From DATILI01 sp035476635 (lineage in GTDB: Bacteria > Pseudomonadota > Gammaproteobacteria > Burkholderiales > Burkholderiaceae_C), in NCBI GenBank assembly GCA_035476635.1, contig DATILI010000164.1:1-18156 (forward strand): a stretch of 18,156 nucleotides of DNA, read 5' to 3'. A model generated the notes under the pieces. It was given only the letters and a program-made list of their open reading frames with translations, was not told the DNA's origin and did not search any database. Positions 6,799 to 15,023 of the stretch are shown here, piece by piece. The first letter of the stretch is position 1; every line of letters begins with the position of its first letter. Both the position numbers and the translations under genes were made by a program.

Positions 6799-7187
6799 TG
6801 GTGGAGCTGGCGGGATTTGAACCCGCGTCCGCAAGCCTTCTTCGAACAGTTCTACATGCTTAGCCATTTGTTTTAAGTCTCGCCTTTTGCATCGCGCAAC
6901 GGCACGCTATGCAAAACGCCAGCAACCTATTTTCTCGACCTGCCCTAAGTTACCCAAGGCAGATCCAGCCAAATGAAGTTACCCCGCAGCCTGGACAGCG
7001 ATGCCTTGCGACATCGCCACCCTTGCCCAGCCTATTGGCTTGCTGTTGCGAGGCTCACGTGCAATTAAGCAGCGAGTGCGAAACGTTCGTCGTTTGCAGT
7101 TAGGTTTTTTCTGCTGTTTAGCGAGGTAACAGAACCTCGGCATGCCCTGCTGCGCGTCCGAACCCACGTCGAAACCAGTGCAGCCCC
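6799..7187 (-). ncRNA. ssrA: Transfer-messenger RNA (tmRNA)
   Basis: The RNA rescues ribosomes stalled on broken mRNAs by acting first as alanyl-tRNA and then as a short template. The 5' end GGGGCTG (7187 back to 7181) pairs with CAGCTCC near the 3' end to form the acceptor stem, including the G3-U70 wobble needed for alanine charging, an A discriminator and an encoded CCA at 6799-6801. The T-arm GCGGG-TTCAAAT-CCCGC is present, as is the conserved TGGTTTCGACG near the 5' end. The tag frame (7065-7097) reads ANDERFALAA and stop, so the full tag with the charged alanine is 11 residues ending in the ALAA degradation signal. The length of 389 nt fits a one-piece tmRNA. It lies 12 bp after gph and is followed by its own terminator. 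Mature ends are inferred from base pairing. Confidence 0.97.
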
Positions 7188-7196
7188 AGGAGTTGT

Positions 7197-7223
7197 ATTT
7201 TAGGCCAACTCAAGCAGTTGCAA
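7197..7223 (-). promoter_or_regulatory. Possible ssrA promoter overlapping the gph stop
   Basis: TAAAAT (7197-7202) lies ten bases before the tmRNA 5' end and includes the TAA stop of gph. A TTGCAA (7218-7223) lies 15 bp further upstream, which is short spacing. The -10 is good but the -35 is weak; ssrA could also be made by readthrough and processing. Confidence 0.4.
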
Positions 7224-7874
7224 GAGCTGGTTTGGCGAATGAATTTGTGCATGCGCACCCCAGAGCGCGATGTCCGTCGACTTGCCCAGGTAGCCATAGG
7301 TGGCTGCCACGGTACCCATGCCCGCAGCCAGGCCGGCGACGATGTCGCGCTCGTCGTCGCCCACATACACGCATAGCGCGGGGTCGAGCCCCAGGCGGCG
7401 GGCGGCTTCCAGGAGCGGGGCCGGATGCGGTTTGGCGTGGGGTGTCGTGTCGCCACTCACGATCGCTTTCGCATTGGCAAACAATGGCATGCCGCGCGTC
7501 AGCGGATCGGTGAAGCGCGAGGCCTTGTTGGTGACCACGCCCCAGGGCATGCCAAGCGTTTGCAGCTGCGCAATCATTTCGGCCACGCCCTCAAACGCAA
7601 AAGTGCGTTCGGTCATGCAGTTTTCGTAATTGACGAAGAACTCTTCGCGCAATGCGGCAAAGTCCGGATGTTGTGGCGTGATATCGAACGCGATGCCGAG
7701 CATGCCGCGTGCACCGGCACCAGCCATGGGGCGGTAGCGATCCAATGGCAGCGCAGGCAGGCCGCGATCGATGCGCATCTTGTCCGCCGCGGCGCCCAGG
7801 TCGGGCGCACTGTCGATGAGAGTGCCGTCGAGGTCGAACAGCACCGCCGCGATTTCTTTAAACACCGGCTTCAT
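7200..7874 (-). CDS. gph: Phosphoglycolate phosphatase (HAD family)
   Basis: 224 residues, usual for the family. It hydrolyses 2-phosphoglycolate, a toxic product of DNA 3'-end repair and other oxidations, to glycolate. The HAD nucleophile motif LFDLDGTLIDS starts near residue 12, with nucleophile Asp14 and acid/base Asp16. Motif II is VVTNK, the lysine region is HAKPHPAP, and the acidic motif is VGDDERDI. The cap domain of about 60 residues after motif I matches the phosphoglycolate phosphatase subgroup. The start ATG overlaps the ubiG stop (ATGA), which suggests translational coupling, and the ubiG-gph pairing is common in betaproteobacteria. A related HAD phosphatase with other small substrates cannot be excluded, but the context favours Gph. 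Confidence 0.9.
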   Translation of the reverse strand: MKPVFKEIAAVLFDLDGTLIDSAPDLGAAADKMRIDRGLPALPLDRYRPMAGAGARGMLGIAFDITPQHPDFAALREEFFVNYENCMTERTFAFEGVAEMIAQLQTLGMPWGVVTNKASRFTDPLTRGMPLFANAKAIVSGDTTPHAKPHPAPLLEAARRLGLDPALCVYVGDDERDIVAGLAAGMGTVAATYGYLGKSTDIALWGAHAQIHSPNQLLQLLELA

Positions 7875-8590
7875 CCTTCAACTGCCTGCTTTTGCGTTGC
7901 AAACAAGTAATTCACGCTGGTATCCGCACTCAACCAGTAACGGCGCGTCAGCGGATTGTGCTCCATGCCACGCGTTTGCCTGAGCGCCAGGCCAGTGGCA
8001 CGGCAATAACTCGCGAGCTCGCTGGGGCGGATCAGCTTGGCATACTCGTGCGTGCCGCGCGGCAGCAGATTAAGCACATATTCGGCACCGACAATGGCAA
8101 ACAAAAACGACTTGGTGCTGCGGTTGATGGTGGAGAAGAATACCCAGCCACCGGGCTTGACCAGGCTCGCACAAGCCCGCACCACGGATGCCGGATCGGG
8201 CACATGCTCCAGCATTTCCATGCAGGTCACGATGTCGAAACTGCCGGGTTGCTCTGTCGCAAGCGCCTCGGCGCTGATTTCGCGGTATTCCACGCCCGTT
8301 GTGTGCGCCTCCAGGGCGTGCAACTGCGCCACCTTGAGTGGCTTGCTGGCAAGGTCGATGCCGAGCACGTCCGCACCGCGGCGCGCCATGGAGTCCGCCA
8401 GGATGCCGCCGCCACAGCCCACGTCCAGAATGCGTTGCCCGCGTATGGGTGCCAGGCCATTGATCCAGTCCAGGCGCAGGGGATTGATTTCATGCAGGGG
8501 GCGGAACTCACCATCCGGGTCCCACCACCGATGCGCCAACTCGGAGAATTTGGCAAGTTCCGCCGGATCGGCGTTAACGGTTTCGTTCAT
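7871..8590 (-). CDS. ubiG: Ubiquinone biosynthesis O-methyltransferase
   Basis: 239 residues from the ATG at 8590 (MNETVNADPAELAKF), a typical UbiG start; an in-frame TTG at 8608 would add six residues but has a poorer context. UbiG carries out both O-methylations of ubiquinone synthesis using S-adenosylmethionine, at the inner membrane. Motif I LDVGCGGG is at residues 55-62, followed by GADVLGIDLA, the post-I motif CMEMLEHVPDP, and KPGGWVFFSTINR. The later segment FAIVGAEYVLNLLPRGTH corresponds to the membrane-interacting insertion of this family. It overlaps gph by 4 bp. Only about 22 bp separate its start from the ompA terminator, so it lacks space for its own promoter there. Confidence 0.95.
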   Translation of the reverse strand: MNETVNADPAELAKFSELAHRWWDPDGEFRPLHEINPLRLDWINGLAPIRGQRILDVGCGGGILADSMARRGADVLGIDLASKPLKVAQLHALEAHTTGVEYREISAEALATEQPGSFDIVTCMEMLEHVPDPASVVRACASLVKPGGWVFFSTINRSTKSFLFAIVGAEYVLNLLPRGTHEYAKLIRPSELASYCRATGLALRQTRGMEHNPLTRRYWLSADTSVNYLFATQKQAVEG

Positions 8591-8612
8591 CACTCGATTT
8601 TCGCTCAAGCAT

Positions 8613-8645
8613 AAAAAAAGCCCCCGAGCCTAAACTCGCGGGCTT
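8613..8645 (-). terminator. Intrinsic terminator of the ompA-like gene
   Basis: Read on the minus strand, the arms 8635-8645 and 8618-8628 pair over 11 bp with one G-G mismatch around a 6-nt loop, followed by seven T's. It lies about 20 bp after the ompA stop and directly before ubiG. A smaller hairpin, AATCCC-TGA-GGGATT (8653-8667), overlaps the ompA stop codon. Confidence 0.85.
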
Positions 8646-8665
8646 CTTGTGGAATCCCTGAGGGA

Positions 8666-9334
8666 TTACTTGTTGGCGCGGGTACCGACCACTTCGATTT
8701 CCACGCGACGGTTCTTGGCGCGACCTTCGGAGGTCTTGTTGTCGGCCACGGGTTGCTTTTCGCCCTTGCCTTCAGTGTAGACGCGGTTCTTTTCGATGCC
8801 CTTGGACACCAGATAAGCCTTCACGGACTCGGAACGAGCTACCGACAGCTTCTGGTTGTATGCATCGCTGCCAACGGAGTCAGTGTGACCCACGGCAATG
8901 ATGACTTCCAGGTTGATGCCCTTGATCTTGCCGGTCAGGTCGTCAAGCTTGGCCTTGCCTTCGGGCTTGAGAACGGACTTGTTGAAATCGAAGAAAGCAT
9001 CAGCGGCGTAGGTCACCTTGGTGGCTGCGGGCGGCTGGGGAGCAGCAGCGGCCGGAGCGGGCGCGGGTGCCGGGGCAGCAGCAGGAGCGGCAGGTGCCGG
9101 GGCGGGAGCTGCGGCAGGCGCCGGAGCAGCGGCAGGAGCAACCAGAGCACCATCGCAACCCTTGGCAGCGGTGGCGGGCGTCCAGTTGGCATTGCGCCAG
9201 CAGTATTCGTTCGTGCCGTTCTTCCAGACGAGTTCGGAAGTGCCATTGCGCCAGTTGTCCACAGTCTGAGCGCCAGCGGCGGTTGCGAGCGCAGCGGAGG
9301 CAAACATCATCGCCACTTTGTTCAATTTCTTCAT
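8666..9334 (-). CDS. ompA: OmpA-family outer-membrane protein with peptidoglycan-binding domain
   Basis: 222 residues, starting at the ATG at 9334 with AGGAGA six to seven bases upstream. A signal peptide covers about 1-22 (MKKLNKVAMMFASAALATAAGA). Next comes a short Trp/Asn-rich segment (NWRNGTSELVWKNGTNEYCW) with two Cys (at 45 and about 60), then an alanine/proline-rich linker at about 67-103, then the OmpA C-terminal domain (about 107-218) with HTDSVGSDAYNQKLSVARS and NRRVEIEV. The last domain binds peptidoglycan and ties the outer membrane to the wall. There is no room for the eight-strand barrel of enterobacterial OmpA, so anchoring must differ; this short form is familiar in Comamonadaceae-type bacteria. 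It is likely highly expressed: good ribosome binding site, own terminator. The symbol is by family only. Confidence 0.92.
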   Translation of the reverse strand: MKKLNKVAMMFASAALATAAGAQTVDNWRNGTSELVWKNGTNEYCWRNANWTPATAAKGCDGALVAPAAAPAPAAAPAPAPAAPAAAPAPAPAPAAAAPQPPAATKVTYAADAFFDFNKSVLKPEGKAKLDDLTGKIKGINLEVIIAVGHTDSVGSDAYNQKLSVARSESVKAYLVSKGIEKNRVYTEGKGEKQPVADNKTSEGRAKNRRVEIEVVGTRANK

Positions 9335-9400
9335 GGTTCTCCTCTTGGGGATTAAAAGCCGCAGCCGCGCTGCGTAATACAGAAGGACGGATTAAGGACG

Positions 9401-9431
9401 CTTATAGTGATCTTTCACCAGAAACGTTCAA
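9401..9431 (-). promoter_or_regulatory. Possible promoter of the ompA-like gene
   Basis: On the minus strand TTGAAC (9426-9431) and TATAAG (9401-9406) are separated by 19 bp, or 18 bp if read as CTATAA. The spacing is long and the -35 matches only 4 of 6. This would give a leader of about 60 nt. The rest of 9335-9577 holds no gene; for gyrA only a TAAAAT at 9542-9547 without a clear -35 was seen. Confidence 0.35.
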
Positions 9432-9577
9432 TTGATTGTGCCACACGTCTATACACAAACAATGGCATTCGGCCATCCGGAACGTAGGACGAAACCTCAT
9501 TGCCGCCCTTGTGTTGCTACTTCGCTACAGCGTTGCACCCGTAAAATCAACCTCCTTCCGCCGAAACACTTCCTCTC

Positions 9578-12217
9578 ATGACCCAGTTCGCCAAAGAAAC
9601 CTTGCCCATCAGTCTTGAAGAGGAAATGCGGCGCAGCTACCTCGACTACGCGATGAGCGTGATCGTGGGCCGGGCACTGCCCGACGCGCGCGATGGCTTG
9701 AAGCCCGTGCACCGGCGAGCGCTTTTTGCCATGCATGAGCTGAACAACGACTGGAACCGGCCGTACAAGAAATCGGCCCGTATCGTCGGCGACGTGATCG
9801 GCAAGTACCACCCGCACGGCGACCAGTCGGTCTACGACACCATCGTGCGCATGGCGCAGGATTTCTCAATGCGCCACTTGCTGGTGGACGGCCAGGGCAA
9901 CTTTGGATCGGTCGATGGTGATAACGCGGCAGCCATGCGCTATACCGAAATCCGGCTGGCCAAGATCGCGCACGAAATGCTGGCCGACATCGACAAGGAA
10001 ACGATCGACTTCGGCCCGAACTACGACGGCTCCGAGAAAGAGCCGCTGGTGCTGCCCACGCGGCTGCCCAATCTGCTGGTCAATGGTTCGGGCGGCATTG
10101 CGGTGGGCATGGCCACCAATATCCCGCCGCACAACCTGAACGAAGTGGTGGATGCCTGCCTGCATCTGCTGCGCAACCCGGGCGCCACCATCGACGAGCT
10201 GATGGAGATCATTCCGGCGCCCGATTTCCCGACCGCCGGCATCATCTACGGCATCAATGGCGTAAAGGACGGCTACCGCACCGGCCGCGGCAAGGTGGTG
10301 ATGCGCGCGCGCTGCCACTTCGAAGACATCGACAAAGGCCAGCGCCAGGCCATCATCGTGGACGAGCTGCCCTACCAGGTCAACAAGAAGACGCTGCAAG
10401 AGCGCATGGCCGAGCTGGTGCACGAGAAGAAGATCGAAGGTATCAGCCATATCCAGGACGAATCCGACAAGTCCGGCATGCGCCTGGTGATCGAGCTTAA
10501 GCGCGGCGAAGTGCCTGAAGTGGTGCTGAACAACCTGTACAAGCAGACCCAGTTGCAGGACACCTTCGGCATCAACATGGTGGCCCTGATCAACGGCCAG
10601 CCCAAGCTGTGCAACCTGAAGGACTTGATCGAGGTCTTTCTGGAGCATCGGCGCGAAGTGGTCACGCGGCGCACGGTGTTCACCTTGCGCAAGGCGCGTG
10701 AACGCGGCCACGTGCTTGAGGGCCTGGCCGTGGCGCTGGCCAACATCGACGAGTTCATCCGCATCATCCGCGAATCACCCACCCCGCCGGTGGCCAAGGC
10801 CGAGCTGATGAACCGCCCGTGGGACAGCAAGCTGGTGCGCGAGATGCTGACCCGCACCCGCGCCGATGGCGGCGTCATCAATGCCGACGACTACCGTCCG
10901 GATGGCCTGGAAAAGGAATTCGGCATGGGCCATGACGGCCTGTACCGCCTCTCCGAAACCCAGGCCCAGGAAATCCTGCAGATGCGCCTGCAGCGCCTGA
11001 CCGGCCTGGAACAGGACAAGATCGTCGCCGAGTACAAGGAAGTCATGTCCGAGATCGAAGATCTGCTGGACATTCTGGCCAAGCCCGAGCGCGTTTCGGC
11101 CATCATCACCGACGAACTCACGACCATCAAGCAGGAATTCGGCCAGACCAAACTGGGTGCGCGCCGCAGCGTGGTTGAGCACAGTGCCTTTGACCTCAGC
11201 ACCGAAGACCTGATCACGCCGACCGACATGGTCGTGACGCTCTCGCACAGCGGCTACATCAAGAGCCAGCCGCTATCCGAATACCGGGCGCAAAAGCGCG
11301 GTGGGCGCGGCAAGCAGGCCACGGCCACCAAGGAAGACGACTGGATCGACCAGCTTTTCATCGCCAACACGCACGACTACATCCTGTGCTTTTCCAACCG
11401 CGGCCGGCTGTACTGGCTCAAGGTCTGGGAAGTTCCGGCGGGCTCGCGCGGCTCGCGCGGGCGGCCCATCGTCAACATGTTCCCGCTGCAGGAAGGCGAA
11501 AAGATCACCGTGGTGCTGCCTTTGACCGGCGAGAAACGGACTTTCCCGGCCAATCAGTATGTGTTCATGTCGACCTCGATGGGCACCGTCAAGAAGACGA
11601 CGCTCGACGAATTCAGCAACCCGCGCAAGGCCGGCATCATTGCTGTCGACCTGGATCCGGGCGATTTCCTGATCGGCGCGGCATTGACCGACGGCCAGCA
11701 TGACGTGATGCTGTTCTCCGACGGCGGCAAGGCAGTGCGTTTCGACGAGAACGACGTGCGCCCCATGGGCCGCAACGCCCGTGGCGTGCGCGGCATGATG
11801 CTGGACGACGGCCAGAGCGTGATCGCCATGCTGGTGGCCGAAGACGAGCAGCAAAGCGTGCTGACCGCCACCGAGAACGGCTACGGCAAACGCACCAGCA
11901 TCACCGAGTACACGCGCCACGGCCGCGGTACCAAGGGCATGATCGCGATCCAGCAGAGCGAACGCAACGGCAAGGTGGTAGCCGCCACCTTGGTGCATGC
12001 CGACGATGAAATCATGCTGATCACCGACAAGGGTGTGCTGGTGCGCACCCGCGTCAGCGAAATCCGCGAGCTCGGCCGCGCCACGCAAGGCGTGACCCTG
12101 ATCGCGTTGGACGAAGGCTCACAGCTCAGCGGCCTGCAACGCATTGTGGAAAACGATGCCAACGTGGCAGACGACTCAACCCCAGGCGAATCCACGCCGC
12201 CAGAGGAGAACGCATGA
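9578..12217 (+). CDS. gyrA: DNA gyrase subunit A
   Basis: 879 residues, normal for GyrA. With GyrB it cuts, passes and reseals double-stranded DNA to introduce negative supercoils. The N-terminal breakage-reunion domain runs to about 520 and contains the catalytic Tyr122 (AAAMRYTEIR). The C-terminal DNA-wrapping beta-pinwheel has the GyrA box QKRGGRG, which marks gyrase rather than ParC. Residue numbering matches E. coli through the quinolone region: KYHPHGDQSVYDTIV places Gln at 83 and Ser at 84 where E. coli has Ser and Ala; Asp87 is kept. The acidic tail is short (ends STPPEENA). The start ATG has a pyrimidine-rich leader and no clear ribosome binding site. It opens the packed plus-strand cluster; its stop overlaps the next gene's ATG. 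Confidence 0.98.
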   Translation: MTQFAKETLPISLEEEMRRSYLDYAMSVIVGRALPDARDGLKPVHRRALFAMHELNNDWNRPYKKSARIVGDVIGKYHPHGDQSVYDTIVRMAQDFSMRHLLVDGQGNFGSVDGDNAAAMRYTEIRLAKIAHEMLADIDKETIDFGPNYDGSEKEPLVLPTRLPNLLVNGSGGIAVGMATNIPPHNLNEVVDACLHLLRNPGATIDELMEIIPAPDFPTAGIIYGINGVKDGYRTGRGKVVMRARCHFEDIDKGQRQAIIVDELPYQVNKKTLQERMAELVHEKKIEGISHIQDESDKSGMRLVIELKRGEVPEVVLNNLYKQTQLQDTFGINMVALINGQPKLCNLKDLIEVFLEHRREVVTRRTVFTLRKARERGHVLEGLAVALANIDEFIRIIRESPTPPVAKAELMNRPWDSKLVREMLTRTRADGGVINADDYRPDGLEKEFGMGHDGLYRLSETQAQEILQMRLQRLTGLEQDKIVAEYKEVMSEIEDLLDILAKPERVSAIITDELTTIKQEFGQTKLGARRSVVEHSAFDLSTEDLITPTDMVVTLSHSGYIKSQPLSEYRAQKRGGRGKQATATKEDDWIDQLFIANTHDYILCFSNRGRLYWLKVWEVPAGSRGSRGRPIVNMFPLQEGEKITVVLPLTGEKRTFPANQYVFMSTSMGTVKKTTLDEFSNPRKAGIIAVDLDPGDFLIGAALTDGQHDVMLFSDGGKAVRFDENDVRPMGRNARGVRGMMLDDGQSVIAMLVAEDEQQSVLTATENGYGKRTSITEYTRHGRGTKGMIAIQQSERNGKVVAATLVHADDEIMLITDKGVLVRTRVSEIRELGRATQGVTLIALDEGSQLSGLQRIVENDANVADDSTPGESTPPEENA

Positions 12218-12792
12218 TGGCCGCCTACCGATTGACCGCGATTGCACTCCTGCTGCTGGGGGCCGCCGGCGCACACGCGCAGAACGAGGGCAAAAAGGAA
12301 CTCGTCCACAAATTGCTGCAGTTGCAGCGGCCTGGCATCGAGGCCATGGCCCGCGGCCTGGCCGAGCAACCGGCCGCGCAGGCGATCCAGACCAGCCGCC
12401 AGGTCCTGCTGCGCGTCCCCGCCGAAAAACGGGAAGCCGCAACCAAGGCGGCGGAAGCCGAGATCAAGAAGTACCTGGAAGAGTCCGTGCCGCTGGTGCG
12501 TGACAAGGCCGTGCAGCTTGCGCCCAGCACCATCGGCCCGGTGCTGGAAGACAAGTTCAGCGAAGAGGAGTTGCGGCAGCTGATTACCTGGATCGAATCG
12601 CCCCTCAACAGGAAATACCAGCAACTGGGGCCTGAGCTTCAAAATGTCCTTTCCCAGAAGCTGGTGGTCGAGATGCGACCGGTCATCGACCCTCGCCTCA
12701 AGGCGCTCGATGCAGGCCTGGGCAAAGCGCTGGGAATTGCGCCCCGCCCTGCGACTGCACCGGCCTCGGCCCCTGCGAAAGGCAGCAATTGA
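12214..12792 (+). CDS. Secreted DUF2059-family protein
   Basis: 192 residues with a signal peptide at about 1-23 (a hydrophobic core of leucines and alanines ending AHAQ), so the protein is predicted to be periplasmic. The mature part is mostly helical, with the DUF2059-type segment at about 85-150 (LEDKFSEEELRQLITWIESP, LGPELQNVLSQKL) and an Ala/Pro-rich tail. The function of the family is not established. The start ATG overlaps the gyrA stop (ATGA) and is preceded by AGAGGAG at good spacing; a second ATG follows at once. Its stop overlaps the serC start (TTGA), so it sits inside a translationally coupled gyrA-serC unit, as seen in related bacteria. Confidence 0.82.
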   Translation: MMAAYRLTAIALLLLGAAGAHAQNEGKKELVHKLLQLQRPGIEAMARGLAEQPAAQAIQTSRQVLLRVPAEKREAATKAAEAEIKKYLEESVPLVRDKAVQLAPSTIGPVLEDKFSEEELRQLITWIESPLNRKYQQLGPELQNVLSQKLVVEMRPVIDPRLKALDAGLGKALGIAPRPATAPASAPAKGSN

Positions 12793-13913
12793 CGACCACG
12801 CGCCCGTACAACTTTTCCGCCGGCCCCGCGGCCATTCCTGAAGAAGTGCTGCGGCAAGCCGCTGCCGAGATGCTGGATTGGCATGGCAGCGGCATGGGCG
12901 TGATGGAAATGAGCCACCGTGGCAAGGAATTCATTTCGATCTACGAGCAAGCCGAAGCCGACTTGCGTTCGCTGCTGGCGGTGCCGGGGCACTTCAGGAT
13001 CCTGTTCATGCAAGGCGGCGGCCTGGCGGAAAACGCCATCGTGCCATTGAACCTCTCGCGCGGCGGCACCGTTGACCACGTGATTACGGGCAGCTGGAGC
13101 CAGAAGTCGCAAAAGGAAGCGCGCAAGTATTGCGAGGTCCACACCGCCGCCAGCAACGAAGCCGACGGCCACACCAGCCTGCCCGAGCCGGCCAGTTGGA
13201 AGCTGAGCGCCAACGCCAGCTATGTGCAGGCATGCACCAATGAAACCATCCATGGCGTGGAATTCCAGCAGTTGCCCGATTTGAAAGCACTCGGATGCGA
13301 TGCGCCTCTGGTGATCGACTTCTCCTCGCATGTGGCGTCCCGGCCGGTGGACTGGTCCAGGGTCGGCGTCGCCTTCGGCGGCGCGCAGAAAAACCTCGGG
13401 CCGGCCGGCGTGACCCTGGTGGTGGTGCGCGAGGACCTGCTGGGCCACGCGCTGCCCACGTGCCCAACCGCGTTTGACTACAAGACCGTGGCCGAAAACC
13501 ACTCGATGTACAACACGCCGCCCACCTATGCGATCTATATCGCGGGACTGACCTTCCAATGGCTCAAGCGGCAAACCGAAGGCGACGCAACGGGCATCGC
13601 CGCCATGGAGCGACGCAACACGGCCAAGGCGAAATTGCTCTATGACTTCATCGACCAGTCGCAGCTCTATGTGAACAAGGTCGACAAGGGCTGCCGATCG
13701 CGCATGAACGTGCCCTTCTTTCTGCGCGACCCGGGAACCAATGGCGAGCGCAACGATGCCTTTCTGGCGGCAGCGAAGGCGCGCGGGCTGCTGCAGCTCA
13801 AAGGCCACAAGTCGGTTGGCGGCATGCGTGCGAGCATCTACAACGCGATTCCCATGGCGGGCGTGCAGGCGTTGGTGGAGCACATGCGAGAATTTGAAAA
13901 ATCACAAAGCTGA
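12789..13913 (+). CDS. serC: Phosphoserine aminotransferase
   Basis: 374 residues (E. coli SerC has 362). It transfers an amino group from glutamate to 3-phosphohydroxypyruvate to give phosphoserine, and also acts in pyridoxal phosphate synthesis; it is cytosolic and PLP-dependent. The N-terminus RPYNFSAGPAAIP is the family signature. The PLP lysine is Lys201 in FGGAQKNLGPAG, preceded by the cofactor-binding VIDFSSH near 175-181. The start is TTG at 12789, chosen because the family begins two to four residues before RPYNFSAG, no in-frame ATG or GTG lies nearby, and AAAGG precedes it; it overlaps the upstream stop as TTGA. Its place before pheA, tyrA and aroA matches the conserved serC-aromatic cluster. 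Confidence 0.96.
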   Translation: MTTTRPYNFSAGPAAIPEEVLRQAAAEMLDWHGSGMGVMEMSHRGKEFISIYEQAEADLRSLLAVPGHFRILFMQGGGLAENAIVPLNLSRGGTVDHVITGSWSQKSQKEARKYCEVHTAASNEADGHTSLPEPASWKLSANASYVQACTNETIHGVEFQQLPDLKALGCDAPLVIDFSSHVASRPVDWSRVGVAFGGAQKNLGPAGVTLVVVREDLLGHALPTCPTAFDYKTVAENHSMYNTPPTYAIYIAGLTFQWLKRQTEGDATGIAAMERRNTAKAKLLYDFIDQSQLYVNKVDKGCRSRMNVPFFLRDPGTNGERNDAFLAAAKARGLLQLKGHKSVGGMRASIYNAIPMAGVQALVEHMREFEKSQS

Positions 13914-13928
13914 AAGCTGCGCGCGAAC

Positions 13929-15011
13929 ATGAGCAAGACACTCCCGGAACTTCGCACCCAGATCGACGCGGTGGACAGCGAGCTGCTCGCCCTGCTGAAC
14001 CGCCGCGCCGCCCTGGCCAATGAGGTCGGCGACCTCAAGCGCAAGGAGGGTTCACCGGTATTCAGGCCCGAGCGCGAAGCCCAGGTCATCAATGGCCTGC
14101 AGTCGACCAACCCCGGCCCGCTGAAAAGCGCCAATGTCGCCAACATCTGGCGCGAAGTCATGTCGGCCTGCCGTGCACTGGAGGCGCCCCAGCGCGTGGC
14201 CTACCTTGGGCCGGCAGGAACCTTCAGCGAGCAGGCCGCGCTGCAATTCTTCGGCTCCAGCATTGAACACATCCCCTGCACCAGCATCGACGAAGTGTTC
14301 CGTGCAACGGCGGCGGGCAGCGCCGAATTCGGCGTCGTTCCGGTGGAAAACTCCACCGAGGGCGTGGTCTCGCGTTCGCTGGACCTGTTCCTCACCTCGC
14401 CCCTGCACATCGTCGGCGAAACCAGCCTGCTGGTGCGCCACAACCTGCTGCGCCAATCGAACTCGCTCGAGGGCATCGAGGCGGTCTATGCCCACCCGCA
14501 AGCCCTGGCCCAATGCCAGGGTTGGCTGAACACCCACTTGCCGAATGCGCAGCGGCACACGGCGTCCAGCAATGCCGAGGGCGCGCGGCTGGCCACCACC
14601 AACCCGGCCTGGGCCGGCATTGCCAGCACGCGGGCGGCGACCGAGTTCGGACTGCACATCGCGGCCCACGCCATCCAGGACGACGCCTTCAATCGCACGC
14701 GCTTTGCCGTGGTTTGCCTGCCGCAGACCTTGCAAGTGCCAACCGCCTCGGGCAAGGACTGCGTGAGCCTGGTGGTCTCGGTGCCCAACCAGCCGGGCGC
14801 GGTGCATGACCTCTTGTATCCGCTGAAAGCCCATGGCGTTTCCATGACCCGATTCGAATCGCGCCCTGCCCGCTCGGGCCAGTGGGAGTACTACTTCTAC
14901 GTGGACGTGCAAGGCCACCCCTCGCAGCCCAATGTCGCGGCCGCGCTGAAAGACCTGCAAAGCCTTTGCGCCTTCTACAGGGTGCTGGGTACCTACCCGG
15001 TGGGTGAATGA
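13929..15011 (+). CDS. pheA: Chorismate mutase / prephenate dehydratase (P-protein)
   Basis: 360 residues. It converts chorismate to prephenate and then to phenylpyruvate, the committed steps to phenylalanine. Three parts are visible: an AroQ-type chorismate mutase at about 1-85 (LRTQIDAVDSELLALLNRRA), the dehydratase at about 88-265 (VAYLGPAGTFSEQAAL, VPVENSTEGVV, and the TRF motif in FNRTRFAVV), and a C-terminal ACT domain at about 275-350 (VPNQPGAVHDLL, and FESRP, which marks the phenylalanine-binding site). Feedback inhibition by phenylalanine is therefore expected. It starts 15 bp after serC, with only a weak ribosome binding site, and is probably in the same transcript. Confidence 0.97.
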   Translation: MSKTLPELRTQIDAVDSELLALLNRRAALANEVGDLKRKEGSPVFRPEREAQVINGLQSTNPGPLKSANVANIWREVMSACRALEAPQRVAYLGPAGTFSEQAALQFFGSSIEHIPCTSIDEVFRATAAGSAEFGVVPVENSTEGVVSRSLDLFLTSPLHIVGETSLLVRHNLLRQSNSLEGIEAVYAHPQALAQCQGWLNTHLPNAQRHTASSNAEGARLATTNPAWAGIASTRAATEFGLHIAAHAIQDDAFNRTRFAVVCLPQTLQVPTASGKDCVSLVVSVPNQPGAVHDLLYPLKAHGVSMTRFESRPARSGQWEYYFYVDVQGHPSQPNVAAALKDLQSLCAFYRVLGTYPVGE

Positions 15012-15023
15012 TGGCAGCCCTTG

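Noticed and set aside
6540..6863. Plus-strand frame of 107 codons ending MVELAGFEPASASLL
   Set aside because: Its end is the antisense translation of the tmRNA 3' end, a well-known false protein in annotations.
6979..7167. Minus-strand frame of 62 codons
   Set aside because: It lies wholly inside the tmRNA; only the ten-codon tag frame is translated there.
9018..9269. Gly/Ala-rich plus-strand frame
   Set aside because: Antisense to the Ala/Pro-rich linker of the OmpA-like protein.
12639..13883. Open frame of 414 codons antisense to serC
   Set aside because: Shadow of serC with no recognisable motif and no ribosome binding site.
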